Assembly (NCBI RefSeq): GCF_030209475.1
Contig: NZ_JARVRW010000003.1
Location: 310,001 to 374,000 of the forward strand
Direction of reading: 5' to 3'
DNA: 64,000 bases
Source of the DNA: Microbacterium sp. lyk4-40-TSB-66
GTDB taxonomy: Bacteria > Actinomycetota > Actinomycetes > Actinomycetales > Microbacteriaceae
Below the pieces are notes generated by a model. The model saw only the letters and a program-made list of their open reading frames with translations, was not told the origin of the DNA and searched no databases. Below, one piece after another: positions 27,308-36,130 of the stretch. Positions within the stretch are counted from its first letter, which is position 1; each line of letters starts with the position of its first letter. The position numbers and the translations under genes were made by a program.

Positions 27308-28000
27308 TCACGCGGGACGGATGCCGCGCCGACGGCCGACGGCGACCGTGCCGAAGGCGAACCCGACGATGACCACGGCGATGGCGACGATGTAGAAGAC
27401 GACGCTGCCCCACCCGGCGGCGTTCGGATCGAGGAACGGATATGGGTACCAGTAGGGCGCCCCGGTGGTGGGGTTCGTGATCTGCGGGGCACGCAGCAGC
27501 GTGTAGACCACCCAGGCGATGGGGAAGATCGCCGCGGTCAGGGCAGCGCGCCAGGGAAGGCGCCGACGGCCGGGGCCGAAGAAGAGATCGAGCAGCAGGA
27601 ACAGCGGGCCCCAGACGTGCAGGATCTCATTCGACCAGGGCACCGTCTCGGGCTGCAGGGGGATGCCGCGCAGCAGCAGGTTGTAGACGACGCCGGTGAC
27701 CAGCATGTACGTGGTGACCCAGGCGAGGACGGTCGCCAGCGCGATCGGCTCGGGGCCAAGGCGGCGGCCGCGCGCGAAGAACCGGACGCCCACGATCAGC
27801 AGCACGATCGCCGCCGAGACGTTGGAGAGGATCGTGAAGAAGCTGAAGAAGTTCGCGACCACGGTGACGACGTGCCGCCCGGCCCCGACCGCCCCCGCCA
27901 CCGACGAGATGAACTGCGCGATCACCGCGATGGCGATCATCGCCGCCGCCGCGATGCGCGCGGTGTTCCATCCGACAGCCCACTCGCGCGTTCGCAGCAT
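27308..28000 (-). CDS. Pr6Pr family membrane protein
   Basis: The 230-residue protein has six hydrophobic segments. Its motifs FFSFFTILSN, VTGVVYNLLLRG and W-S-N-E-I-L-H-V-W-G-P, followed late by YWYPYPFLDP, match the Pr6Pr (AIG1/FAR-17a-like) membrane family. The substrate is unknown; relatives in eukaryotes act on fatty-acid esters. The ATG 28000 has no Shine-Dalgarno and lies 6 nt after TAGCCT. Confidence 0.8.
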   Translation of the reverse strand: MLRTREWAVGWNTARIAAAAMIAIAVIAQFISSVAGAVGAGRHVVTVVANFFSFFTILSNVSAAIVLLIVGVRFFARGRRLGPEPIALATVLAWVTTYMLVTGVVYNLLLRGIPLQPETVPWSNEILHVWGPLFLLLDLFFGPGRRRLPWRAALTAAIFPIAWVVYTLLRAPQITNPTTGAPYWYPYPFLDPNAAGWGSVVFYIVAIAVVIVGFAFGTVAVGRRRGIRPA

Positions 28001-28006
28001 CGACCC

Positions 28007-28012
28007 AGGCTA
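28007..28012 (-). promoter_or_regulatory. -10 hexamer of the Pr6Pr gene, leaderless spacing
   Basis: TAGCCT on the minus strand, then 6 nt, then the ATG. Confidence 0.45.
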
Positions 28013-28276
28013 GCGCCGGCGCGTCCCGGCGTCGCCGGTTTCGCGTCGTCCGCCGCGGGGCTACGGCGGCGCCCGCGTGGTGCGCCGGGGGTGAGGGGGA
28101 GGAGATTCGGTGAGGGGAGGATGCGGGAGCGGTCACAGCTCCTCCGCTCGTGGCGTTCCCTCCTTTCGTCGCCCCTACGCGCCCCGTCGCCCGCGCCGCA
28201 TCCACACGCTCGCCGGAACCGGCCCCTCGGCGTATCTCCCCGCCCCGTTGCGCGGGGCCGTGTCGGACCCGCTCGA

Positions 28277-28282
28277 TAGGAT
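28277..28282 (+). promoter_or_regulatory. Candidate -10 of purA
   Basis: TAGGAT, 35 nt before the purA ATG, leaving a short leader with Shine-Dalgarno GAGGAG. No recognisable -35. Confidence 0.35.
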
Positions 28283-28317
28283 GGGGTGTACCGCCGGACA
28301 ACATGCGAGGAGCACTC

Positions 28318-29604
28318 ATGCCCGGAATCGTGATCGTCGGCGTCCAGTGGGGCGACGAGGGCAAGGGCAAGGCCACCGATCTGCTCGGTGAGCGCACCGA
28401 CTGGGTGGTGAAGTTCAACGGCGGCAACAACGCCGGGCACACCGTGGTCATCGGCGACGAGAAGTACGCGCTGCACCTGCTGCCCAGCGGCATCCTGTCT
28501 CCGGGCGTGACGCCCGTGATCGGCAATGGCGTCGTGGTCGACCTCGAGGTGCTGTTCTATGAGCTCGAGGCGCTGAACGCGCGAGGCCTCGACACGTCTC
28601 GCCTGAAGATCAGTGCGAACGCGCACATCATCACGCAGTACCACCGCACCCTCGACAAGGTCACCGAGCGCTTCCTCGGCAAGCGCATGATCGGCACCAC
28701 CGGTCGGGGCATCGGGCCGGCCTACGCCGACAAGATCAACCGGGTCGGCATCCGCGTGCAAGACCTCTTCGACGAGAACATCCTGCGGCAGAAGGTCGAG
28801 GGCGCGCTCGATCAGAAGAACCACCTGCTGGTGAAGGTCTTCAACCGCCGCTCGATCACCGTCGACGAGATCGTCGCCGACCTGCTCTCCTACGCCGACC
28901 GCGTTCGCCCGTTGGTGGCCGACACGTCGCTGCTGCTGAACGACGCTCTCGAGGCCGGCGACGTCGTCGTCTTCGAAGGCGGCCAGGCCACCATGCTCGA
29001 CGTCGATCACGGCACCTACCCGTTCGTGACCTCGTCGTCGGCCACGGCCGGCGGGGCGTCGACGGGTTCCGGCGTCGGCCCGAACCGGCTCGACCGCATC
29101 GTGGGCATCGTCAAGGCCTACACGACGCGCGTGGGCTCGGGTCCGTTCCCGACCGAGCTGTTCGACGAGAGCGGTGACTGGCTGCGCTCACGGGGCTTCG
29201 AGTTCGGCACCACCACGGGCCGTCCGCGCCGCGTCGGCTGGTACGACGCGCCCATCACCCGGTACGCCACGCGCATCAACGGCATCACCGACCTGGTGCT
29301 CACCAAGCTCGACATCCTCGGCGGTCTCGAGCAGATCCCCGTGTGCGTCGCGTACGACGTCGACGGCGAGCGGTACGACGACCTGCCGGTCAACCAGACC
29401 GATTTCCACCACGCGAAGCCGATCTACGAGAGCTACCCGGGCTGGAGCGAAGACATCTCGTCGGCGCGCACGTTCGACGACCTGCCCCAGACGGCGCAGG
29501 ACTACGTCCTCGCGCTCGAGAAGATGAGCGGCACGCGCATCTCGGTCATCGGCGTCGGTCCCGCGCGCGACCAGGTCATCGTGCGCCACGACCTCATCGA
29601 CTGA
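28318..29604 (+). CDS. purA: Adenylosuccinate synthetase
   Basis: PurA makes adenylosuccinate from IMP, aspartate and GTP, the first committed step to AMP. The 428-residue protein begins with the GTP-binding loop [16 protein letters not shown] (residues 8-23), followed by [21 protein letters not shown] and [16 protein letters not shown] 28318 is chosen because GAGGAG precedes it and the N-terminus matches the family. Its stop overlaps the next ATG by one base (TGATG), implying coupling with the lactonase-like gene. Confidence 0.97.
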   Translation: MPGIVIVGVQWGDEGKGKATDLLGERTDWVVKFNGGNNAGHTVVIGDEKYALHLLPSGILSPGVTPVIGNGVVVDLEVLFYELEALNARGLDTSRLKISANAHIITQYHRTLDKVTERFLGKRMIGTTGRGIGPAYADKINRVGIRVQDLFDENILRQKVEGALDQKNHLLVKVFNRRSITVDEIVADLLSYADRVRPLVADTSLLLNDALEAGDVVVFEGGQATMLDVDHGTYPFVTSSSATAGGASTGSGVGPNRLDRIVGIVKAYTTRVGSGPFPTELFDESGDWLRSRGFEFGTTTGRPRRVGWYDAPITRYATRINGITDLVLTKLDILGGLEQIPVCVAYDVDGERYDDLPVNQTDFHHAKPIYESYPGWSEDISSARTFDDLPQTAQDYVLALEKMSGTRISVIGVGPARDQVIVRHDLID

Positions 29605-30809
29605 TGCGGTTCTGGGTCGGCGCCTACGCCCCCGACACGGGGTCGGCGGAGGGCATCGGCATCCTGCAAGCGGGTGCGTCCGACGCGCCCGACGCCGGCG
29701 GCCCGCTGGGCATGGTGGGCACGGCGGTGGCCGCTTCCGGTTCGCCGTCGTGGGTGGCCGCCCACCCGACGGCATCCGACATCATCTATGCCGCGGTCGA
29801 GTTCGACGGCACGGTGCAGGCGTACCGCCGCGTGGGCGAGACACGTCTGACGCCCCTCGGCCGGCCCGTCGACGCGGGCGCGGCCGTGTGCCACGTCGCC
29901 GTCTCACCCGACGCGTCGTTCCTCGTCGCGAGTTGCTGGGGCGACGGCCGGGTGGTGCGCATCGACCTGGATGCCGAGGGCCGGCCCTCCCGCCCGATCA
30001 TCGCCGATGAGGCCGCCGACCCTCATGGGTCGGGCACATCGTCCGAGGGCACGGTCTCGACCGGGGCGCGCGTGTCGGGGGCGGTCGTACCCGACCTGGC
30101 GGCCGCGGCCCGCGCCCTCAGGGCGGCGGCGGGCGAGGAGTACTCCCACCTCATCCCCGCCTACGACGACGCCCCCGAGACCGACGCCGAGTCCGAGGAG
30201 GCGGCCGCCGGCGACCGTGTCTCGCGGGCGCACCAGGCGATCTTCCTGCCGGGCGGTCTCGTGGCGACCACCGACATGGGCTTCGACCTCGTGCGGTTCT
30301 GGCGATCGACGCCGAGTGGCCTACGGCTCGTGCAAGAGGTTGCGCTGCCGCAGGGGAGCGGTCCGCGCCACGGGATCTGGCATCCGTCGGGGCATCTCTA
30401 CGTCGTCACCGAGTTGAGCTGCGAGGTCTTCGTGCTGGCGGCCGACCGCGCCGGCCGGTGGCAGGTGCGCTCCGGTGAGCCGCTCCTCGGCACGCTCGAC
30501 ACCGACACTGCCGCCGAACTGTGCGCGAGCCGCGACGGCTCCACGCTGTACGCCGGTGTGCGGGGCAGCGACACCGTCGGCGTGCTCTCGGTCCGCGGCG
30601 CCGGCGAGGAGCTGCAGCTCACGGCGCTCGCCGAGACCGGTACGCACTGGCCGCGCCACCACGTCGTCGTCGCCGACACGCTTCTCGTCGCCGGGCAACT
30701 CGCGCACGAGATCGTCTCACTGCCGCTCGATGCCCGCACCGGCGTTCCGGGGCGCGTGCGTCACCGCACGCCGTCGCCGTCGCCGACGCGGCTGTTGCCG
30801 ATGCGCTGA
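29604..30809 (+). CDS. Lactonase-family beta-propeller protein
   Basis: The 401-residue protein has the repeated four-stranded blades of the seven-bladed 6-phosphogluconolactonase-like family (Pfam lactonase): FWVGAYAPDTGSAEGIG at the start, then SPDASFLVASCWGDGRV, GSGPRHGIWHPSGHLYVVTEL and SRDGSTLYAGVRGSDTV. A non-family Ala/Glu-rich insert lies around residues 140-200. No signal peptide. It overlaps purA by one base, but a metabolic link is not obvious. True lactonase activity is unproven for much of this family. Confidence 0.83.
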   Translation: MRFWVGAYAPDTGSAEGIGILQAGASDAPDAGGPLGMVGTAVAASGSPSWVAAHPTASDIIYAAVEFDGTVQAYRRVGETRLTPLGRPVDAGAAVCHVAVSPDASFLVASCWGDGRVVRIDLDAEGRPSRPIIADEAADPHGSGTSSEGTVSTGARVSGAVVPDLAAAARALRAAAGEEYSHLIPAYDDAPETDAESEEAAAGDRVSRAHQAIFLPGGLVATTDMGFDLVRFWRSTPSGLRLVQEVALPQGSGPRHGIWHPSGHLYVVTELSCEVFVLAADRAGRWQVRSGEPLLGTLDTDTAAELCASRDGSTLYAGVRGSDTVGVLSVRGAGEELQLTALAETGTHWPRHHVVVADTLLVAGQLAHEIVSLPLDARTGVPGRVRHRTPSPSPTRLLPMR

Positions 30810-30839
30810 GCCGGCGCCCGCACACGCGCGACGCCGGCT
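30809..30839. terminator. Bidirectional terminator-like hairpin
   Basis: AGCCGGCG (30809-30816) pairs with CGCCGGCT (30832-30839) around a 15-nt loop, between the convergent lactonase-like and GH127 genes. Confidence 0.5.
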
Positions 30840-30863
30840 CCGGCAACGATCCGAGGGGCCCGT

Positions 30864-32816
30864 TCAGGCGGTCGGCATCCAGACCCTCATCGTGGACGGA
30901 CCGCGGTTTCCCCAGTCGTGATACGGCACCAGTGCGACCCGTCGGGGATCTCCGACAGGGGCCGCCGTCGCGTCGCCGTAGGGCCACCCGCCCGTGTCGG
31001 CGGTGCGATCCGTGACGCTCACCCAGACGCGACCGTCGCCTTCGATCGGGGCCACCTCGGCGTTCAGCACCACGTCTCCGACGTCGGCGCCGTGTCGCAG
31101 ATCGACCGATTCGAGAGCCCAGACCTCGGGTCCCCGTTCGACGGCGACGCATCCGCGGACGGCGTCGATGCGCGGGTCGGGAACGACCAAGCGAGGTGCC
31201 ATCGGCAGCTCCAGCTCGACGGTGTCGCCCGCGCGGAACGCGCGCGTGACCGCGGCCCAGCCCGCCGAGACGGGGGCGGACTCGACGACGGCGCCGTCGC
31301 TCCACACGCGGAGTGTTGCCTCCTCGGCCCATTCCGGAACGCGCAGCGACAGTGTCCACGCCTCGTCCGCTGCGTGGTTGACGGTGACGCGGACGACCCC
31401 GTCGCTCGGGTAACGCGTGGCGACGTCGAGCGACACGTCACGGCCGTCGTCGAGGGTCGCGCGGATCTCGGCGGGTGCGAACTGGTGGATCTGGATGCCG
31501 CGATCGTCGGCCGTCGCGACGTAGGCGTCGAGGCTGGCCAGGGTCCGCGCCACGTTCGGCGGGCAGCATGACACCTCGAACCACGGCGCACGCAGCGACG
31601 ACGAGGCGCGCGGCGAGGTCTCGTCCGGGTCGGGCACCACCCCCGGCACGCGCTGGTGCAGCGTGTTGGCGTAGAAGAAGCTGCGCCCGTCGGCGGAGGG
31701 GGAGGTGGCCACGACGTTGAACAGGGTGCGCTCGATGAGGTCGGCGTGGGCCGCCTGACCGCCCGAGAGCAGCAGACGCCAGGAGAACATCACGGACGCG
31801 ATCCCGGCGCACGTCTCGGAGTAGGCGCGGTCGGACGGCAGCTCCCAGTCGTCGCCGAACGCCTCGTCCTGGTGGTGCGAGCCCTGGCCCCCCGTGATGT
31901 ACGTGCGGCGTCCACGGGTGCGGGTCCACTGCGCGCGGAGCGAGGCGAGGAGGTCGTCGTCGCCGCCCTCGACCGCGACGTCGACGGCGCCGGCGGCGAG
32001 ATAGTTCGCCCGCACCGCGTGGCCGCTCAGGGCGGTGGCTTCGCGGACCGGGATGTCGTCCTGGAAGTAGCGACGACCCCACTCGATGTCGGCGAGCGTC
32101 TCGTGGCCGCGGCGCGTCACGAAGAGCGCGGCCTGGGCGGCGTAGCGCTCATCGCCCGTGGCCCGCGCAAGTTCGGCCAGCGCGGCCTCGATCTCGGGAT
32201 GGCCGCAGAAGGCGGGCAGACCGTCGGGCCCGAACACCTCGCAGACGAGGTCGGCGGCGCGACGGGCGATCAGGAGCAGACCGTCGTCGGCCCCGGGACG
32301 CGTGCGCTCTCGCGCCACCGCCGCCTGGAAGAGGTGTCCGAGGCAGTACAGCTCGTGCCCCCATTCCAGATCCGACCACCTCGGCTGCTGCCCGATGCGC
32401 CCGAACTCGGTGTTGAGGTATCCGTCGGCCTCCTGCGCCGCGGCCACACGGTCGACCACGGAGCGGAAGGTGCGGTCGAGCTCGGCGTCGTCGTGCCGAC
32501 CGATCTCCCACGCCGCGGCTTCGAGGTACTTGTACACCTCGGAGTCGCTGAACTCGCGCCCCCGGCGCCCCGCGGGCAGTGTGCCCGCCGCGGCGCGGTC
32601 GAAGTTGGGCAGCCAGCCCTCGGATTCGAGACGGCCCAGGATGTGGGACAACGTGTGGGCGGCGTTCACGGCCTGACGCTCGCCCCAGAACCCGCCGGTG
32701 ATGCGGACCTCGTCGAGGCCGAGCGGCCGCAGCCGCGAGCGGGAGGGCACGACGGGGGCGACGACGGTGCGGGCCGGGGCGGAGTCGAGCGGACGGGTGG
32801 GGAGTGTGGTCGACAT
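30864..32816 (-). CDS. GH127 beta-L-arabinofuranosidase, cytoplasmic
   Basis: The 650-residue enzyme belongs to the DUF1680/GH127 family, whose members release L-arabinose from beta-L-arabinofuranosides with a zinc-bound cysteine nucleophile. The metal/catalytic set is visible: E325 (DDWELP), E334 and C336 in YSETCA, and adjacent C417-C418 in EVSCCPPN. The layout is an (alpha/alpha)6 barrel followed by beta-sandwiches. No signal peptide, so it acts on imported oligosaccharides. ATG 32816 has AAGGG 6 nt upstream; ATG 32822, overlapping the permease stop, is the alternative. It is the last gene of the importer operon. Confidence 0.92.
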   Translation of the reverse strand: MSTTLPTRPLDSAPARTVVAPVVPSRSRLRPLGLDEVRITGGFWGERQAVNAAHTLSHILGRLESEGWLPNFDRAAAGTLPAGRRGREFSDSEVYKYLEAAAWEIGRHDDAELDRTFRSVVDRVAAAQEADGYLNTEFGRIGQQPRWSDLEWGHELYCLGHLFQAAVARERTRPGADDGLLLIARRAADLVCEVFGPDGLPAFCGHPEIEAALAELARATGDERYAAQAALFVTRRGHETLADIEWGRRYFQDDIPVREATALSGHAVRANYLAAGAVDVAVEGGDDDLLASLRAQWTRTRGRRTYITGGQGSHHQDEAFGDDWELPSDRAYSETCAGIASVMFSWRLLLSGGQAAHADLIERTLFNVVATSPSADGRSFFYANTLHQRVPGVVPDPDETSPRASSSLRAPWFEVSCCPPNVARTLASLDAYVATADDRGIQIHQFAPAEIRATLDDGRDVSLDVATRYPSDGVVRVTVNHAADEAWTLSLRVPEWAEEATLRVWSDGAVVESAPVSAGWAAVTRAFRAGDTVELELPMAPRLVVPDPRIDAVRGCVAVERGPEVWALESVDLRHGADVGDVVLNAEVAPIEGDGRVWVSVTDRTADTGGWPYGDATAAPVGDPRRVALVPYHDWGNRGPSTMRVWMPTA

Positions 32817-32818
32817 GG

Positions 32819-33727
32819 TCATCCCTTGAAGGCGCCCGACATGAAGCCGCGCACGTAGTGACGTTGGAGGATCAGGAACAGGACGATGCACGGCAGCGCG
32901 AGCACGACGACACCGGCTTCGGTCACGCCGTAGTCGATGACCCCCATCGTCTGGCCGCGGAGGTTGGCCACGGCCAGCGGCAGGGTGATGCGCGACTGGT
33001 CGTTGATGAGGATCAGCGGGGCGATGAAGTCGTTCCAGGCGGTGAGGAAGGCGAACAGGCCCACCGTGATGAGTCCGGGTTTGACGGCGGGCAGCAGCAC
33101 CCGCCAGAGAGCGCCGAAGCTCGTGCAGCCGTCGACGAGAGCGGCCTCGTCGAGCTCGCGCGGGACGGACTCGAACGAGATGCGCATCATGAACATCGAG
33201 AAGGGCAGCTGGAACATCGTCAGCACGAGGGCGACGCCCACGAGGGAGTTCTGCAGGCCGACGGCGTTGAGGATGACGTACAGCGGGATGAGCAGGGTGG
33301 CGTAGGGAACCATCAGGATCGCCAGCACCGACAGGAACAGCAGGTTCTTGCCCGGGAACGAGAAGCGGGCGAAGGCGTAGCCGCCGAGGAACGAGATCAG
33401 CAGGGTCAGCACGACGGTCAGGACCGAGACGAACAGCGAGTTGCCGAGGTAGACCCAGATGCCGGATTGGAAGTTGGCGAGCTTCTCGTAGTTTCCGAAG
33501 CCCCACCCCTCGGCCTGGTTCGTGCCGGCCTGCGGGCTGACCGAGGCGACACCGGTCCACACGAGCGGGTACAGGAAGATGATCGCCACGGCCCCCGTGA
33601 AGACCTTGCTCGGCAGTCCCCACAGGAGAGCGCCGCGGGGTCGGGGACGACCCCGATAGCCGGGGGCGACGATCGCGCGGGTGCTGCCGGTGACCGCTGC
33701 GCGCGGGCGGATGTCGGTCGTGGCCAT
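32819..33727 (-). CDS. Sugar ABC transporter permease (MalG type)
   Basis: This 302-residue permease has six hydrophobic segments and the cytoplasmic EAA loop ELDEAALVDGCTSFGALWRVLLPAVKPG, the contact site for the ATPase. The start is ATG 33727, whose codon directly precedes the MalF-type stop at 33729. With the MalF-type partner and a binding lipoprotein it forms a CUT1 importer. No ATPase gene is present, so a shared MsiK-type ATPase encoded elsewhere is implied. Confidence 0.94.
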   Translation of the reverse strand: MATTDIRPRAAVTGSTRAIVAPGYRGRPRPRGALLWGLPSKVFTGAVAIIFLYPLVWTGVASVSPQAGTNQAEGWGFGNYEKLANFQSGIWVYLGNSLFVSVLTVVLTLLISFLGGYAFARFSFPGKNLLFLSVLAILMVPYATLLIPLYVILNAVGLQNSLVGVALVLTMFQLPFSMFMMRISFESVPRELDEAALVDGCTSFGALWRVLLPAVKPGLITVGLFAFLTAWNDFIAPLILINDQSRITLPLAVANLRGQTMGVIDYGVTEAGVVVLALPCIVLFLILQRHYVRGFMSGAFKG

Positions 33728-33728
33728 G

Positions 33729-34634
33729 TCAGGCCTCCTCGGGACGACGGAACGCGCGCAGCTGCACGGCGTTGATGACGACAAGGGCGAGCAGGATGAT
33801 GACCGACAGCGCGGCGGCGATGCCGAGGCTGTTCTGCCCCTGGAAGGCGATGTTGTAGATCAGCTGCACCACGGTCATGGTGCTGTTGTCGGGTCCGCCC
33901 TTGGTCAGGATGTAGAACTGGTCGAACGCCAGCAGCGACCCCGTCACGCACATCACCGTGGTGAGCGCGAAGGTGGGGCGCAGCAGCGGCAGCGTGATGT
34001 CGCGGAAGATCTGCCACCGCGACCCGCCGTCGATGCGCGCGGCCTCGTAGATCTCCTCCGGGATGCCCTGCAGCCCGACGAGCAGCAGCAGCATGTAGAA
34101 CCCGGCGAACCGCCAGACGATGAGGAACACCGTCGACCACAGGGCTCCCTCGGGGGAGCCGAGGAAGGTGATCCCCCACGACTCCATGAGACCGGCGAAG
34201 GGTCCGGCGATGGGGGAGTAGAGCACATAGAACAGGAGGGATGCCGAGGCGAGACCCAGGGCGCTCGGCAGCAGGAAGGCCGTGCGCAGGAACCCCTTCC
34301 AGGCCGTCGACTCCTGCACCAGCAGCGCGAGGCCGAGGCCGAGGCCGATGAGCAGGACGGTCGTGATGACGGTGTAGAGCACCGTGAACTGCACTGAATC
34401 CCAGAAGAGTCGGTGGGTCACGGCATCCACGAAGTTCTCGGGGAAGTTGGGGCCGCTGTTGCCGCGCAGCAGGGGCCAGTCGGAGCCCGACATCTGCAGC
34501 ACGAGCAGAAGGGGGATGACGAAGAGGGCGACGACGAACAGGGCCGTCGGAGCGGCGTACAGCCAACCCTGGACGGGACCACCGAGGGCGGTGCGGCCGT
34601 ACCGGGATCGACGGGATGAGGTGGAGAGCGCCAC
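33729..34634 (-). CDS. Sugar ABC transporter permease (MalF type)
   Basis: The 301-residue CUT1 permease has six hydrophobic segments and the EAA loop EIYEAARIDGGSRWQIFRDITLPLLRP. GTG 34634 is the start because GGAAGGAA lies 5 nt upstream; an ATG further up lacks one. A perfect 11-bp hairpin separates it from the upstream binding-protein gene. Confidence 0.93.
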   Translation of the reverse strand: MALSTSSRRSRYGRTALGGPVQGWLYAAPTALFVVALFVIPLLLVLQMSGSDWPLLRGNSGPNFPENFVDAVTHRLFWDSVQFTVLYTVITTVLLIGLGLGLALLVQESTAWKGFLRTAFLLPSALGLASASLLFYVLYSPIAGPFAGLMESWGITFLGSPEGALWSTVFLIVWRFAGFYMLLLLVGLQGIPEEIYEAARIDGGSRWQIFRDITLPLLRPTFALTTVMCVTGSLLAFDQFYILTKGGPDNSTMTVVQLIYNIAFQGQNSLGIAAALSVIILLALVVINAVQLRAFRRPEEA

Positions 34635-34652
34635 GATGTTCCTTCCGGGGGT

Positions 34653-34682
34653 GCGGGGGTGCCGACGGTGCGGCACCCCCGC
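34653..34682 (-). promoter_or_regulatory. Hairpin between binding-protein and permease genes
   Basis: GCGGGGGTGCC (34653-34663) pairs perfectly with GGCACCCCCGC (34672-34682); loop 8 nt. It starts 6 bp after the binding-protein stop. It could partially terminate or protect the upstream mRNA, giving more binding protein than permease. Confidence 0.6.
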
Positions 34683-34688
34683 GGGGAA

Positions 34689-35984
34689 TCACTGGGACAG
34701 GACGGCGGTGATCTCGTCGTTGTCGGCGTCGACGGTGTCGGTGCCGTTCAGGACCGCGTTGCGCACGAGCGTCAGCCACGGGCTGCCGGGAGCATTGAAC
34801 GCCTGCTGGAAGTTCAGCGCCACCGGGGTCTTGCCCTTACCGGCGACCTCGTTGACGGCCACCTGGCGGGGGTCCTTCGCAGAGAACTCGTTGCTGGCGA
34901 GGTCGGAGCGCGCGACCGTGCTGCCGTCCTTGGCGAGGACGCCCACCTGCGCGTCCTCGGACGTCAGCCAGGACAGGAAGTTCCAGGCCTGCGCCGACTG
35001 CTTCGAGTCCTTCGAGATGCCGACGCCGTCGCCACCGACGAAGGTCGACTCACCGCCGTCGACGCCCGGGATGCCGGAGACACCCGCGTCGAACGACAGG
35101 CCCGACAGCAGGGTGGCGGGGAAGGGCATGATGCCGACGTTGCCCTCCTGGAACCCGGCGACCCAGGTGGCGCCGGTCTCGTCGGCGGAGCCGGGAGCGA
35201 CCGCACCCGCGGCGTCGAGGTCCTTCCACGTCGAGTAGACCTCCTGGGCGGCGTCGTTGTTCAGCAGCGACTCGGTGCCGTCGGAGCCCAGCACGTCTTC
35301 GCCCGATGCCCAGATGGAGGGGAACCAGGTGAACAGCAGGCATCCACCGCAGTTGAGTCCCGTCGACGTGCCCGAGACGCCGGGCTTGTTCAGCGCCTGC
35401 ACGGCCTTGGCGGTCTCGGCGAAGTCGGCGAGGGTCGCGGGCGCCTTCTCGGGGTCGAGGCCGGCCTCGGCGACGAGCTCCTTGTTCCACATCATCACCG
35501 ACAGGTCGAGGACGAACGGCAGCACGTGCTCCGCGCCGTCGAGCGTGCCCGCGTCGAGGTGGCCCTGGTTGATGGTGTCCTTGTACGACAGGCCGTCGAT
35601 CTGCGCGGTGATGTCCTGGAACAGCCCCTGCTCGACCCAGTTCGGGACGTAGACGATGTCGGCCGCGAACAGGTCGGGGAGTCCGCCCGAACCAGCCGCG
35701 GCGCCCACCTTGGCGACGTAGTCGTCGTTGGGGACGACCGTGAGCTCGACCTGGTTCTGGTGACTGGCGTTGTACGCCTCGACGAGCAGCTTGGCCTGCT
35801 TCTCGAGGGGCGCGCGGGTCCACAGGGTCAGGGTCGAACCGTCGTCGGTGCCCTCGGCGGGGATGTCGGCCGGTGCGGTGGCGGTCGAGCCGCCGGAACA
35901 CGCGGCAAGGCCGCCGACGAGCGCGCTCGCGGCCAGGATGGCCGTCGCGGCCCGAAGGGCGAAGCGGCGCCGGGATGGGGTCAT
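34689..35984 (-). CDS. Extracellular sugar-binding lipoprotein (CUT1)
   Basis: A 431-residue solute-binding protein. Residues 1-28 form a lipoprotein signal with basic start TPSRRRFALR and lipobox LAAC, so the cysteine near residue 28 is lipid-modified. The mature part is a two-lobed SBP_bac_1 fold: LTLWTRAPLEKQAKLLVEAYNA, DLFAADIVYVPNWVEQGLFQDIT, MMWNKELVAEAGLDPEKAP. It delivers oligosaccharides to the two permeases downstream; neighbours suggest arabinofuranosyl oligomers. ATG 35984 follows GAGGAG. Its promoter region holds CGAAA/TTTCG palindromes. Confidence 0.94.
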   Translation of the reverse strand: MTPSRRRFALRAATAILAASALVGGLAACSGGSTATAPADIPAEGTDDGSTLTLWTRAPLEKQAKLLVEAYNASHQNQVELTVVPNDDYVAKVGAAAGSGGLPDLFAADIVYVPNWVEQGLFQDITAQIDGLSYKDTINQGHLDAGTLDGAEHVLPFVLDLSVMMWNKELVAEAGLDPEKAPATLADFAETAKAVQALNKPGVSGTSTGLNCGGCLLFTWFPSIWASGEDVLGSDGTESLLNNDAAQEVYSTWKDLDAAGAVAPGSADETGATWVAGFQEGNVGIMPFPATLLSGLSFDAGVSGIPGVDGGESTFVGGDGVGISKDSKQSAQAWNFLSWLTSEDAQVGVLAKDGSTVARSDLASNEFSAKDPRQVAVNEVAGKGKTPVALNFQQAFNAPGSPWLTLVRNAVLNGTDTVDADNDEITAVLSQ

Positions 35985-36049
35985 TGCAGTCTCCTCTAGC
36001 TCTTCATTGAGCGGATGCGACATTCGGGGTCGGCACCGCTGGCGGGGCG

Positions 36050-36079
36050 GGTCATCGAAATGACCGAAATCCCTTTCGG
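36050..36079. promoter_or_regulatory. Overlapping operator palindromes before the importer operon
   Basis: GGTCAT-CGAA-ATGACC (36050-36065) overlaps CCGAAA-TCCC-TTTCGG (36064-36079). They lie between the importer operon and the divergent LacI gene. The CGAAA half-site recurs at 37182-37231 before the large glycosidase gene. Confidence 0.6.
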
Positions 36080-36130
36080 GACGGTAACGTGAGTGTTGCC
36101 GATCCGTCAAGACGGCGGAAAGTCACGAAC

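Larger units (their letters stand above)
28001..28317. other. Intergenic region with two divergent promoters
   Basis: The left edge holds the minus-strand -10 of the Pr6Pr gene; the right end holds the purA promoter region and Shine-Dalgarno. The middle is G-rich and shows no gene. Confidence 0.55.
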
